A stretch of DNA of 39,687 nucleotides. Origin: Zygnema cylindricum (taxonomy: Eukaryota > Streptophyta > Zygnematophyceae > Zygnematales > Zygnemataceae). Position 1 is the first letter of the stretch. The number at the start of each line of letters is the position of its first letter. Position numbers and translations under genes: made by a program. The notes under the pieces are model-generated. The model worked only from the letters and a program-made list of their open reading frames with translations, had not been told where the DNA came from and ran no database searches. The stretch lies in contig JBBHKE010003285.1 in NCBI GenBank assembly GCA_037447655.1, positions 247,997 through 287,683 on the forward strand. Reading direction: 5' to 3'. This document shows positions 18,005 through 27,560 of the stretch, piece by piece.

Positions 18005-19640
18005 ATGCCTTCTATACTAGGGTCATATTTTGAAGGAGGAAAAAAAAGTAGTAAACGGCTTCAAGAAAGACATGTAAATAACAAACAAACAAAGATGTCT
18101 CACCCAGAAGAACCTCAAACATACTTAGAGGCCAAAAATACCACAGAAAGTAGCCGGTGGATCACTGCCATCAATGAAGAAATGGCCTATATCATGGAAG
18201 CCAATACATGGGAGTTGGTAGATTGTCCACCGGACACAAAACCAATTGGATGTAAGTGGGTTTTTAAGATTAAACTAAACCCAGATAATACCATTGAAAG
18301 ATATAAGGCTAGGTTGGTTGCTAAAGGTTTTACTCAGAAAGAAGGAATAGACTATGAAGAAACCTTTGCACCCGTAGTCAGATTCCCTTCTGTCAAAATC
18401 CTCTTAAGTTTAGCCTCACCAAAGGATATGGAAATACACCAGATGGATATTAAGAGCGCCTTCTTACAGGGAGAGTTGGAAGAAAAAATCTACATGAGGC
18501 AACCGGAAGGATTCATGGAAAGTGAAGAAAAAAGCAGGGTGTCCAAACTGATAAAATCACTTTATGGCTATAAGCAAGCCCCGCGGCAATGGAACAAAAA
18601 ATTGGACGAATTTATGACATGTTTGGGATACATTAGAATAAGTTTAGATCACTCCATATATATATTTGAGGATGAAAATAGAGTGATATTTATTGCTATT
18701 TATGTTGATTATTTGTTAGTCTTAAGCAAGTCCTTAGATAAAGTTAACAAACTCAAACAATATTTGAGAAGTCGGTTTGACATGAAAGATCTTGGCGAAG
18801 CAAAACACATTTTGGGGATTCAAATGGAGAGGGATAGAAGGGAATAGAATTACAAGACTCACTCAAAAAGAAGCTATTGGTAATATGCTAGAAAAGTTTC
18901 AGATGGAGAAAGCAAATGGGTGTACCACTCCCATAGATCTAAAGAAAGTATCGGAGGTGAGTGAAGAGGGAGGGATATTGATTTTGAATGATAAGATGGA
19001 TGAGGAAGAAAAGAGGTTTATTGAAGGAATTTCTTATAGGCAAATTGTCGACAGTTTAATATTCTTTATGAATAGTACACGTCTCGACATAGCTGCGGCT
19101 GTAGGCGTTCTCAGTTGAAGTCTAAATGAACCTATGAAAAGAGACTGGGAAGCAGCCGAAAGAGTGATGAGATGTTTGGTGGGAAAAAAGGAGTTATGGT
19201 TGCATTTGGGAGGGGAGCACACTGACATCACCACTTGGAGTGATGCCGGATATAGGGATGTGCCTTTGAGACGATATACAACTGGATATGTGTTGCAAAT
19301 CGGATCTGGTGCATGTTGTTGGAGTAGCAAACAGCAGAAAGTAGTTGCTCAGTCCATTATAGAGGCTAAATACATGGCTTCATGTGCTGCCACTAAAGAA
19401 TTAGTGTGGGTGAAATCTTTACTCGAAGAACTTGGGTTCATAAAATCTGGGACTCAGAATGTCTTTTGTGATAATCCAGCTACTATCTCTATCACAACTA
19501 ATCCAAAACACCATTTCAAAGCTAAACATATAGATATAAGACTAAGCTTTGTCAGAGAGAAGGTTGACGATTAAATTATTAAACTGGTTGATAAAAGTGA
19601 TAAAGAGATGATTGCAGACATGATGACAAAACCGATACCT
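18005..19640 (+). pseudogene. C2 reverse transcriptase and RNase H
   Basis: RT is long and readable: NTWELVDCPPDTKPIGCKWV, ARLVAKGFTQ, HQMDIKSAFLQGELEEKIYM and SLYGYKQAPRQW. The catalytic YVDD is YVDY (GAT to TAT, near 18703-18714), which should kill polymerase activity. A frameshift near 18845 and a stop near 19118 precede RNase H (TTWSDAGYRDVP, CCWSSKQQKV, SIIEAKYMASC where C3 has TMEAEYMASC, and VFCDNPATISI). The catalytic-site changes make C2 a dead copy. Confidence 0.87.
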
Positions 19641-19761
19641 TTTCTTAAGTTAAAATTATGCAGAGAAAATTGTGGACTTAAATTGAAAGTTGATTAAGAA
19701 ATTAAGGGGAGTGTTGAAAAGAAGTAATAAGTATTCACTTTTTTAATTTAGACTTTAGAGT

Positions 19762-19763
<2 letters not shown>

Positions 19764-19799
<36 letters not shown>
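19764..19799. repeat. (AG)18 microsatellite
   Basis: Eighteen AG dinucleotides in the U3 of the C2 3' LTR. The 5' LTR lacks this part, so no comparison within the element is possible. Confidence 0.95.
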
Positions 19800-19802
<3 letters not shown>

Positions 19803-20246
19803 CCATGGTTGCCGCCATAGTCAGAAAAAAACAGGCAGACAGATTGATAGATTGACAAAATGTTGCCCTAAACCACATTTGAACCTAGGTCTTCGAAATG
19901 CTACGTAGATGTACACCTTAACCATTATGGCGTTAACGAAACGATACACGTATTCTGTTTGCTATGTGTTTAAATTGTTACGCAAAACGTCACTTTCATT
20001 AAAATTGATCAAAGTTGACGAAACGACATCTATAGTCAAACGACGCTCGCCAACCGTGTAAAATACATAATCGGACAAAGGTCGTCGCCCTCGCCAAACC
20101 TAAATGACTTTTTGGCGACTTTCGAACATAGCGGCGCGCTGTGCCACGTGGCGCCACATCATTGGACGCCAAAAAGGATGGGAGGAGGAACGATGGCTCC
20201 TATGTAGACAAGTGTCAACCAGAAGGCCATGTTGTACAATGGTCCT

Positions 20247-20282
20247 AGAAGAAGTACAATCGGCCACTGTACCTTCTTGTAC
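20247..20282. repeat. U3 palindrome of C2 3' LTR
   Basis: AGAAGAAGTACA and TGTACCTTCTTGT form an imperfect inverted repeat; it is missing from the 5' LTR as a clean 43-bp deletion. Confidence 0.65.
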
Positions 20283-20616
20283 TATACACCCTTTTGATTG
20301 GCTGAGGGTAGAGTAGTAAGTAGTTGTGAGTAGGAGTTAAGGGACTTAGGGTCTTTGAGGCGCCTCTCTCCAAGTGGCATTTTGAATTTTTAGGCCATCT
20401 TTGGCCATCCATAACTTACTGCTCAGTGGAGCAAAATCAGTGATTCTTTTTGCGTTTGACTCAAGGGAGTCTTTTCCTTGCAAGAGTGAGGGTGGTCAAA
20501 ATATTTGTGTGCCTGGGCGTCACATATTCAGTGGGGAAGTGAAAGGGTCAAATATTATCCTAGAGGCTTAACATAGGCTACTCATTCTGTAGGTTAATGG
20601 AGACCACAGAATTTCA

Positions 20617-21610
20617 CATTCCCCCCCCAGCTGGCTGAGACGGATGTGCCTGAGAGTGGCGACCAGCTGCAAACCCAAGACCTAAAACAAAAGACAAAGA
20701 CTGCGGATCCATGATACTACCTAATAAAGTGCATATTTGACGTTTTGTAAGACTAGCAGCGGATGTAGTGTCATAGATGAAATAAAAGAGGTGTTCTCGC
20801 TCTGTAGAGGTAGGCACTTTGATCTCACCGGTATGAATGTTTCGGAGCATACCAGGTCCATCATTAGAGAATGCATGCGAATGTAGGTAAAAAACATAAG
20901 TAGGAAGAACCTTGAGAGGTTGACCCGGGACATTGATATTGAAATTAGGGGGGCATTCCTTTTTAAAGCAAGGTTGTACCTTATGGAAAAGAAAAAGTGT
21001 AGCTTGAATGTCTGTAGGAGGCCGACGCACTTACAGGTTAGCCTCATGGAGTCGACCAATATCAATCAGGTTCGTCCATTTGGAGCGATCCTGGTGTGTT
21101 AGTGAACCATGGCGAGCGACGTCAATAATAAGGGGCGGACCAATTAATTGTTTGATCCGTTGATAGTAAACCACGATCCTAGGTCTTAGATCATTATAGG
21201 CTACGACATTTTCCAAGATGTATCCCATAGGATGTTCTAAAGTTTGTAGAAATTGCAATATGCGAACCAATTCAAAAAATAACTTGGTGCGAGGATTGTC
21301 CAAACCGAGACCTTTCCCGGCCCGAGACATTCTTTGGACCTCCCATCCGCCGAAAACTACATCGATCGGACCAATCTCCAGTAACTGATGGTTACCCACA
21401 ATCTGGATATCTTGTGGGAGGGTAGTATGCATGTGCTCGTATGCGGATTTTGGTAACAAGTTCAGGTATTGGGAATGCAACAGATTTAATGATTTAACCT
21501 TCCGCTAAAGGATTAATCTCACAATAAAAAACGAATTAATAACCCATTACGCGACAAGAGGACCGCGCCAATTTGAAGAGTCCAAAATCACTAATTCATT
21601 TGAACAGCTC
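20617..21610 (-). pseudogene. C5-cytosine DNA methyltransferase-like domain of element G
   Basis: Read on the minus strand, motifs of C5-DNA-methyltransferases appear in order, with frameshifts: degraded motif I (LVILDSSNWRGPLV, about 21597-21555), motif II (FYCEINPLA, about 21530-21504), motif IV region DVVFGGWEVQRMSRAGKGLG (about 21361-21302), GLDNPRTKLFFELVRIL, motif VI ENV (21213-21205), a motif VIII-like SLTHQDRSKWTN, and C-terminal STEREHL and LLGSIMDPQSL (IX-X). At motif IV the Pro-Cys of G-G-x-P-C-Q is Glu-Val, so the catalytic Cys is absent. It lies between protease and RT of G and is cut at 20617 by C2. The SxxHxxRSxWTN pattern is closer to DNMT3/DRM or phage-type enzymes than to DNMT1, which I hold only loosely. 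Confidence 0.75.
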
Positions 21611-22003
21611 ACGAACCCGATTCCAAATACGGCAAGAAACTAAGAGTCCCCATGGACCAGGACCCGAGGGAGAGACCGAGAAAAAGGAATTATCAAGGTT
21701 TGCTATGATGTCAAATCTCACATCTATAAGAAATCCGGCACAAAAATTTCAAAGTAAGAACTATAGGTGTAATTTTATTCGACAATGAATGAAAATATTT
21801 TGGCCCCCACATAATTGCTTGAAAATGCAAGGATGAAGGTGGCCGAATGCGCCATAACAGGCATGGGTTTCCTAGCGTAAATTAGCGGAATGTAGATTAT
21901 GCGTTCTAGGAAGTTAGTGGGCCTATAAGAAAATGTCTAATCATGCATGTCCACTCCACCCCCTACACAAAATATAACGTATTGTCCCACTAGGCATTCA
22001 TAG
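21611..22003 (-). pseudogene. Element G protease tail and spacer before methyltransferase
   Basis: Minus-strand frames give YECLVGQYVIF just after 22004, resembling the LLGQ..LFP tail of gypsy proteases, then YRPTNFLERIIYIPLIYARK and MAHSATFILAFSS with stops. A 10-bp direct duplication (TGACTATGAG/A near 22000-22015) shifts the frame at the protease end. Nothing enzymatic is recognised between about 21611 and 21800. Confidence 0.5.
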
Positions 22004-22183
22004 TCACTCATAGTCACTATATTTAGTGACCAGAGCGTGAACCGAGATCTCAGCAAAGTCTGTGGCCGTTCCGTTCTGGAACTTAAAAACGAGCGGTTCC
22101 CTAGTGATTCCTATTACTGGCTCGGTTCTACCCGCTGATGTTAACAAGCGAGTAGAAGTGGACCGAAGCTTGTCAAGAGTTAG
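22004..22183 (-). pseudogene. Element G protease, C-terminal half
   Basis: LDKLRSTSTRLLTSAGRTEP, VIGITREPLVFKFQNGT and ISVHALVTKYSDYE continue the protease begun at 28836-28508 on the other side of C3. A retropepsin flap and second half would read like this. C3 splits the gene with the duplicated GTTAG. Confidence 0.72.
22179..22183. repeat. Target-site duplication GTTAG of C3 (left; right copy 28508-28512)
   Basis: GTTAG flanks both ends of C3 exactly, outside the terminal TGTAATTC and TTAACA sequences as read on the plus strand. Confidence 0.93.
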
Positions 22184-23152
22184 TGTAATTCTGTGACCTC
22201 CATTGGTACACAGAATGTCCAGCTTATGTGAAGCCTCTAAGATAGTATATGCACTTTTGACTTTGACAATAAATAAGTCCCACCCTGGGACGCAAAATCT
22301 CTGACCAACTACACCCCTGTGTAGCATGGACTCCCTTGAGTCCGCAGCAAAAAGAATCACTCAATTTGCTCACCTGAGCATTAAGTTATGGTTGATCAAG
22401 GTTGGTCTATGAATACAGGTGCTCTCTGGGAGAGAGGCTGAAAAACCGAAAAATATTCTAAGTCCTAAGCTACCTCTCTAAACCTATCTCTAAGGTACTA
22501 GACCAATCATATTACTGTAAAGTACAAGAAGGTACAGGTACCGCTGTACTTCTTTTAGGGCCATAGTACGGCATGGCCGGTCCGCTGACGCGTGTCAGTT
22601 CCGGAGCCGTAGTTGCTCCTCCCGTAATGTCCGTTGTCCAACCATATGTTGCCACGTGTCATCCGCCGACATCTTCTTCGCAAACCGCCAAATGTCTATT
22701 CCGGTATTCCGGCCCCACTGTGAGTTGTTCGATCTAAACATTTTAATTTCGTCCGTCGAAATTAAATGTTAATTCGTAAATCTCGTGCGGTCCCGATTTC
22801 GTGCGACGCAGTATGTTTCCATGCATAAATCGTTTCGTAACTTGTTAAATGAAATGTCCGGCGCTGTACAACTTTAAATTGTTATCGCGCCATATACATG
22901 TATCGAATCTTCAAGGCTTACTGGATAAGGCGTACGGCTGTTCCGTACGGTGATCATTCAGAGGGCACTGGGTCAATTCTCACAAGGTGCAGTAATATAT
23001 TTTTCAAAGAAAAAACTGCCCTGAATGATCTGCCTGTCTCCTTTAGCTGCAGCAGGCAGCCATGGCTTTATACAGGTCCTCAGTCACTACGACAAGTATG
23101 AGGGCTGCAGTAAGTCCATAAAAAAGACTACAAAATACCTCCATTTTCAACA
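22184..23152 (-). repeat. 3' LTR of C3
   Basis: On the minus strand begins TGTTGAAAATGGAGG after the tract AAGGGGAG (plus-strand 23153-23160) and ends GTCACAGAATTACA. Similar throughout to 27541-28507, with scattered changes including a damaged palindrome arm near 22551-22558. Confidence 0.92.
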
Positions 23153-23270
23153 CTCCCCTTATTTTCTAGTCTATCTTTTGCTTCAGTCCACACTTCTCCC
23201 TACATAATATCAATTTAGGAGAAGGGACCGGTTTTGTCATCATATCTGCTACCATCTCTCCATTCGGTTT

Positions 23271-24650
23271 TTATTCCAAACTGATTATTTTATTCTCAAC
23301 CTTCTCTCTAACAAAGCTCAAACGAATATCCATATGCTTTGCTTTAAAGTGATGCTTAGGGTTTACTGCAATTGCGATCGCAGCTTGATTGTCACAAAAT
23401 ACTTTTTGCACTCCGCTTTTCATATATCCCAATTCTTGAAGCAAAGATTTCACCCACATTAATTCTTTCACAGCAGAACAAGAGGCCATATACTCAGCCT
23501 CCATGGTGGACTGAGCAATCACCTTTTGCTGCTTACTGCTCCAACAACAAGCCCCATTCCCAACATACAACACATATCCAGAAGTACACCTCCTCATCGG
23601 AGCATCCCCATAACTGGCATCACTCCAAGTAGTGATGTCAGTGTTATCCCCACCCAGATGCAACCACAAATATCTTGTTCCTGCCAAATACCGCATGACC
23701 CTTTTGGCCGCTTCCCAATCTTTCTTCCTAGGATCATTCAGACTCCTACTTAATACTCCCACAGCTGCTGCTATATCAGGACGAGTGCAATTCATAAAAT
23801 AGATCAAACTACCGACAACCTATCTATACGGAAGAGTTTGCATGAACTTACTTTCGTCAGGTCCTAAATCATTATCTAAGATCAGGATTCCCTCTTCTGA
23901 GCTCCCCTCACTTCCCTTCTTCAAGTCCATTGGTGTCGTACAACAATTTGCTTTATCCATTTGAAATTTTTCAAGCATATTCCCAATTGCTTCTTTTTGG
24001 GTTATTCTAATTATCTTCTTTTCTCTATCCCTCTCCATTTGTATTCCCAATATGTACTTTGCCTCCCCCAAATCTTTCATTTCAAATCTACTTTTTAGAT
24101 CCTTTTTCAATCTATTGATTTTCACCATTGACTTACTCAAAACAAGCAAATCATCAACATATATGGCAATGAAAATTATACCTTCCTCATCCTCAAATAA
24201 GTAGATGGAATGATCCGAACTAATTCGAATATATCCCAAACTTGTCAAAAACTCGTCCAACTTTTTGTTCCATTGGCGTGGAGCTTGCTTTAGTCCATAA
24301 AGGGACTTTATCAATCTGCACACCTTGATTTCTTCTCCTTTCTCCACAAATCCTTCCGGTTGTCGCATGAAGATCTCTTCTTCCAATTCTCCGTGTAAGA
24401 AAGCGGTTTTGATATCCATCTGGTGCACTTCCATGTCTTCCGCTGCCGCGAGACTAAGTAGGATCCGGACGGAGGGGAATCTAACAACTCGAGCAAAAGT
24501 CTCCTCATAATCGATTCCCTCCTGTGTGAATCCCTTTGCCACTAATCTGGCTTTGTATCGCTCGATAGTGTTATCTGGATTGAGCTTCAACTTAAACACC
24601 CACTTGCACCCTATTGGTTTTCTATCCGGAGGACAATCCACAACTCCCAA
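23271..24650 (-). pseudogene. C3 reverse transcriptase and RNase H
   Basis: RT: PIGCKWVFKLKLNPD, KARLVAKGFTQ, HQMDIKTAFLHGELEEEIFM, SLYGLKQAPRQWNKKLDEF and IAIYVDDLLVLSK (catalytic YVDD intact, near 24165). RNase H (23807-23271): TTWSDASYGDAP, CCWSSKQQKVIAQSTMEAEY and VFCDNQAAIAI, with catalytic acids present. A TAG at 23820-23822 follows TLPYR, where C2 has SYRQIV, so it is CAG to TAG. A frameshift near 24640 separates RT from the integrase tail. Close to functional but broken as it stands. Confidence 0.9.
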
Positions 24651-26059
24651 GTGTTTGCTTCCATAATGGAAGCCATCTCATCATTAATAGCTGTCACCCA
24701 TCTACCACCTTCCGGACTATTAACTGCTTCTGAGTAAGTCTGGGGTTCGCTCAAATGTGATAGCTTAGTTACCTTGTTGTTCACTTGTCTCTCTTGAAGT
24801 CTCTTGCTGCTTCTTCTTCCTCCTTCAAATTCTGACGCGGGAATCGAGGGTAATCTCGGGTTCCTCCGAACAACTTCACCTTCTCCCCTATCCGTGGAGT
24901 CCTTCTCCGGTCGTTCATCGTCCATTTCCCGTATTTCCTCGTTTTCTTCCTCGGTTTGAATCGGAAGGTGTGACTCCAAAAGCGGGTCACTCTCGGTCAG
25001 ATTTTTCTCTTCCTCTGCACGGTTAGGCTGAACCGGAGTTCGGTTAGTAGAATCTGCATCTAACTCACTTTCGGATTCAATTCTAATTCTGACCGGTTTA
25101 GTATACTTAAAGGGATCTATGGATTTTCCTTCATCCATAACTACCAAGTGTTTTACTAGAATTATGTCTTCTCTACCGAGATCATAAACTCTATACCCTT
25201 TTACGTTCTCATCATACCCAAGTAAGTATCCCGGTTTCCCTCTAGCATCTAACTTCCAATCAGATTTTTCTGTGTTTAAACTAAACACTTGACTTCCAAA
25301 CACCTTTAAGTGTAATATGTTAGGTTTTCTCCCGGTCCATCTTTCATAAGGTGTTTGACATTTTACAGTTGAGGAAAGGACTCTATTTTTGAGAGAGTTA
25401 GCACAATTCATAGATTCTGCCTAAAAACTTTTCCTTATCTTTTTATCCGTCAACATACTACGCGCACTATCACTTAATGTCCGATTTAGTCTCTCGACTA
25501 CACCATTTTGTTCCGGGTTCTTTGGGACAGTCTTTTGGTGTTGAACCCCTTCCTCTTTCAAATAATCCTCAAACTCATTAGAAGTAAATTCCCCCCCATT
25601 ATCACTTCTCACTCTCTTTATAGGTGTCTCATGAAGCTTTTCACTCCATGATTTATATTCCTTAAAATACGCCGAAGCCTCAAATTTGTTTTTCAAGAAA
25701 TATACTCTAGAGTATCTAGACCAATCATCAGGGATAGTAAGCATAAATCTTTTCCCTCCAACTGATGGCACTTTGGCGGGTCCCCATATGTCAGTGTGAA
25801 CCAAATCTAAAACCTTTTCACCCTTATATGTTGCGGCTTTTGGAAAAGGCAATCCGTGAGAATTTCCTTGAGCACACCCACTACAATCATCCAAAGTCTC
25901 ATCATCTCCAAAATGTATGCCCTCAACTACACCCATTTTCTTCATATCTTTTAATTTATCGAGATACACATGTCCCAATCTTTTATGCCACATCATCAAA
26001 TCACTTACAACAGCATAGTAAACTCTCGTCTTTCCATTACTCAAATTCAGCCTAAACAT
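24611..26059 (-). pseudogene. C3 integrase
   Basis: HKRLGHVYLDKL and CSGCAQGNSHGLPF form the HHCC-type domain. The core has LVHTDIWGP, VRSDNGGEFTS and PEQNGVVERLNRTL, giving D, D and E. The C-terminal region shows TPYERWTGRKPNI, YLLGYDENVKGYRVYDL and an acidic/polar linker with EGGRRSSKRLQERQVNNK before RT. A TAG near 25421 replaces the Trp of the expected FWAES, a G to A change. The frame starts at 26059 after a frameshift from protease. Confidence 0.9.
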
Positions 26060-26061
26060 TC

Positions 26062-26466
26062 CTAAGCTACCTTTTCAGCTGTGAAGTACACTTCATTCTC
26101 ATACCTAGCAACAAAGACTCCTTTCTTAGTACTAGTCTCAAAACCCTTATCATCTAAGACCGACGTAGAGATAAGGTTCTTCTTCAACTCTGGGATAAAA
26201 AGAACATCAGAGAAAGTGACTATGGATGCCTTTCCATCAACCAAGACTCTCAGATCCACAGATCCCACTAAATTAGTGGTGACTATTCTCCCATCCCCAT
26301 ACTCTATCTCTACAGTAGGGATCTTTCTCATTTTGGTAAACAATGGTTTTTCTCTACACATATGCATAGAGGCTCCTGAATCAATAATCCATCCTTCTTC
26401 AGGAGCTTCTCTTACTCCACCGAAAGCACACTTTTGCCTCCTTGGAATCTCCGGCTCACCTTTCAC
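26062..26466 (-). pseudogene. C3 aspartic protease region
   Basis: WIIDSGASMHMCREKPLF holds the D-S-G-A active site (near 26390-26370), intact. VEIEYGDGRIVTTNLVGSV and the downstream NLISTSVLDDKGF match the copia protease to GAG-pre-integrase region. It overlaps the end of gag (26463) in another frame. This could be an accidental indel or a frameshift site for gag-pol expression, and I cannot distinguish the two. It ends at a stop at 26062-26064, with integrase continuing in the next frame. Confidence 0.85.
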
Positions 26467-27560
26467 CTCCAGCTCGTGTTGAGGAGAAGTTCTCCATCGT
26501 CCTCATCGGAGTCCTCTCCGATGACTTGTGTTGCTACAAATGCCTTCTTTTTCTTTGCGGCTGGTTTTCGAACCTGTTCCTCCTTCAATCTCAACTCTGA
26601 CTGTTTAGTACACTCCGCCATGTAATGTCCTGGCTTCTTACAAAAGTGACAAAGCCCCTTCGAAGGCCTCGATCCAGAGCCTTCTGATTGATTTCCTCTT
26701 CCCCCTCCACCAAAGTTTCCATAAGGTTTCTTGGAATCCTTGTCTCCCCAATTAGTTCCAGCAGCCAATGCCTGAACACTCTTTCCTCCTCTACAAATCT
26801 CAATTGTGTTTTCCCGAACCAAAATCATTCCCACAACGGAGTTCCAGATCCATCGATGATCTGGCAAGTTCTGAACCCTGTTAACAATGTTTTCATAATC
26901 ATTTGGGAGTTTCATCAACAAAGTATTGACCTTCTCTTTCTCAGTCTCCCTTTTCCCTGCACTCTCTAACTCCATAAATAACCCGGTCAAGTCATTACAA
27001 AAATCTAACATTTTTCCCCCTTTGTACCCATAAGCCTGTACCTTCTGATCTGCCAGCTTCTGCTGCTGAATTGTACCACTCTTGTAAATGTTGACAAGTG
27101 CCTCCCACAACTCGTCCGCCCTATCCACATGAAGATGAGGTGTAGCCACTTCCTGGGTGAGACGCCCAAGAATAAAATGAGTCGTTACGGTATTGTTGAA
27201 ATCCTAGATTTCACTATCATTAGCCTCGGTTTTCTGAACACCAGCTGCCAAAACCGATCCAGTAGGCATCGGTGTAAGTTTTTCCTTCCCCTTCTCCTTC
27301 CCTATGTCCGACACAATGCTCTCTCCAACATCCTCTTCCACCTCTGCCCCCGCAGATCCCCTTGTGAACCGAGATCCTCCAAACCCTAGTGGAACTCCCA
27401 AATTTGCGGATGGCCGACGCACACGACCACTCACAATGCCCCATAGCCGTTTTTCAACTAGTGCACCCCTTATCATGGTTTCCCAATAAATGAACCCTGT
27501 TCCATTAAAAATGGGCACCCTAGAGGGTGGGCCCATAACCTGTAATTCTGTGACCTCCAT
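26463..27560 (-). pseudogene. gag: C3 gag
   Basis: Starts MEVTELQVMGPPSRVPIFNG at 27560, with 20 bases inside the 5' LTR. The primer-binding site is translated as V-M-G-P-P. A TAG near 27207-27205 (..NDSEI stop DFNNTV..) interrupts a frame that otherwise continues through LWEALVNIYKSGTIQQQKL, the UBN2-type domain, NTLLMKLPNDYENIV and the zinc knuckle CHFCKKPGHYMAEC (all ligands present, near 26640-26600), to a Lys-rich tail. The context suggests the TAG replaces Trp (TGG to TAG). Confidence 0.88.
27526..27540 (-). other. Primer-binding site of C3
   Basis: GGTTATGGGCCCACC on the minus strand, immediately after the LTR end ATTACA. It has 15 bases complementary to the anticodon arm of initiator tRNA-Met, the same site as in C2 and the gag-only element. 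Confidence 0.9.

Larger units (their letters stand above)
13621..20616 (+). mobile_element. Ty1/copia element C2 inserted in element G
   Basis: Truncated 5' LTR (13621-14042), primer site (14043-14057), gag, protease, integrase, RT-RNase H, polypurine tract (19704-19711) and 3' LTR (19712-20616). Integrase before RT makes it copia. It sits in the methyltransferase region of G: the 3' side joins G at 20617, but the 5' side joins a different, overlapping piece of G and lacks the first part of its LTR, so no target duplication remains. Gag is interrupted by a relative of the gag-only element. Most catalytic motifs are mutated. Confidence 0.88.
19712..20616 (+). repeat. 3' LTR of C2
   Basis: Begins TGTTGAAAAG after the polypurine tract AAGGGGAG (19704-19711) and ends ATTTCA at 20616. 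It contains an (AG)18 run, the U3 palindrome (20247-20282) and the family's ACTTACTGCTCAG and GATTCTTTTTGC landmarks. The TATA region is changed to TTTGAATTTTTAGG near 20372-20386. Confidence 0.88.

Noticed and set aside
12897-21610. Methyltransferase-like sequence considered as a captured host gene hit by transposons
   Set aside because: It is on the same strand and between protease and RT of element G, and both copies have G sequence around them with no intron or gene structure.
26455-26470. Programmed frameshift between gag and pol of C3
   Set aside because: No recognisable slippery heptamer was seen at the overlap, and C2 is too damaged to compare. An accidental indel is as likely.
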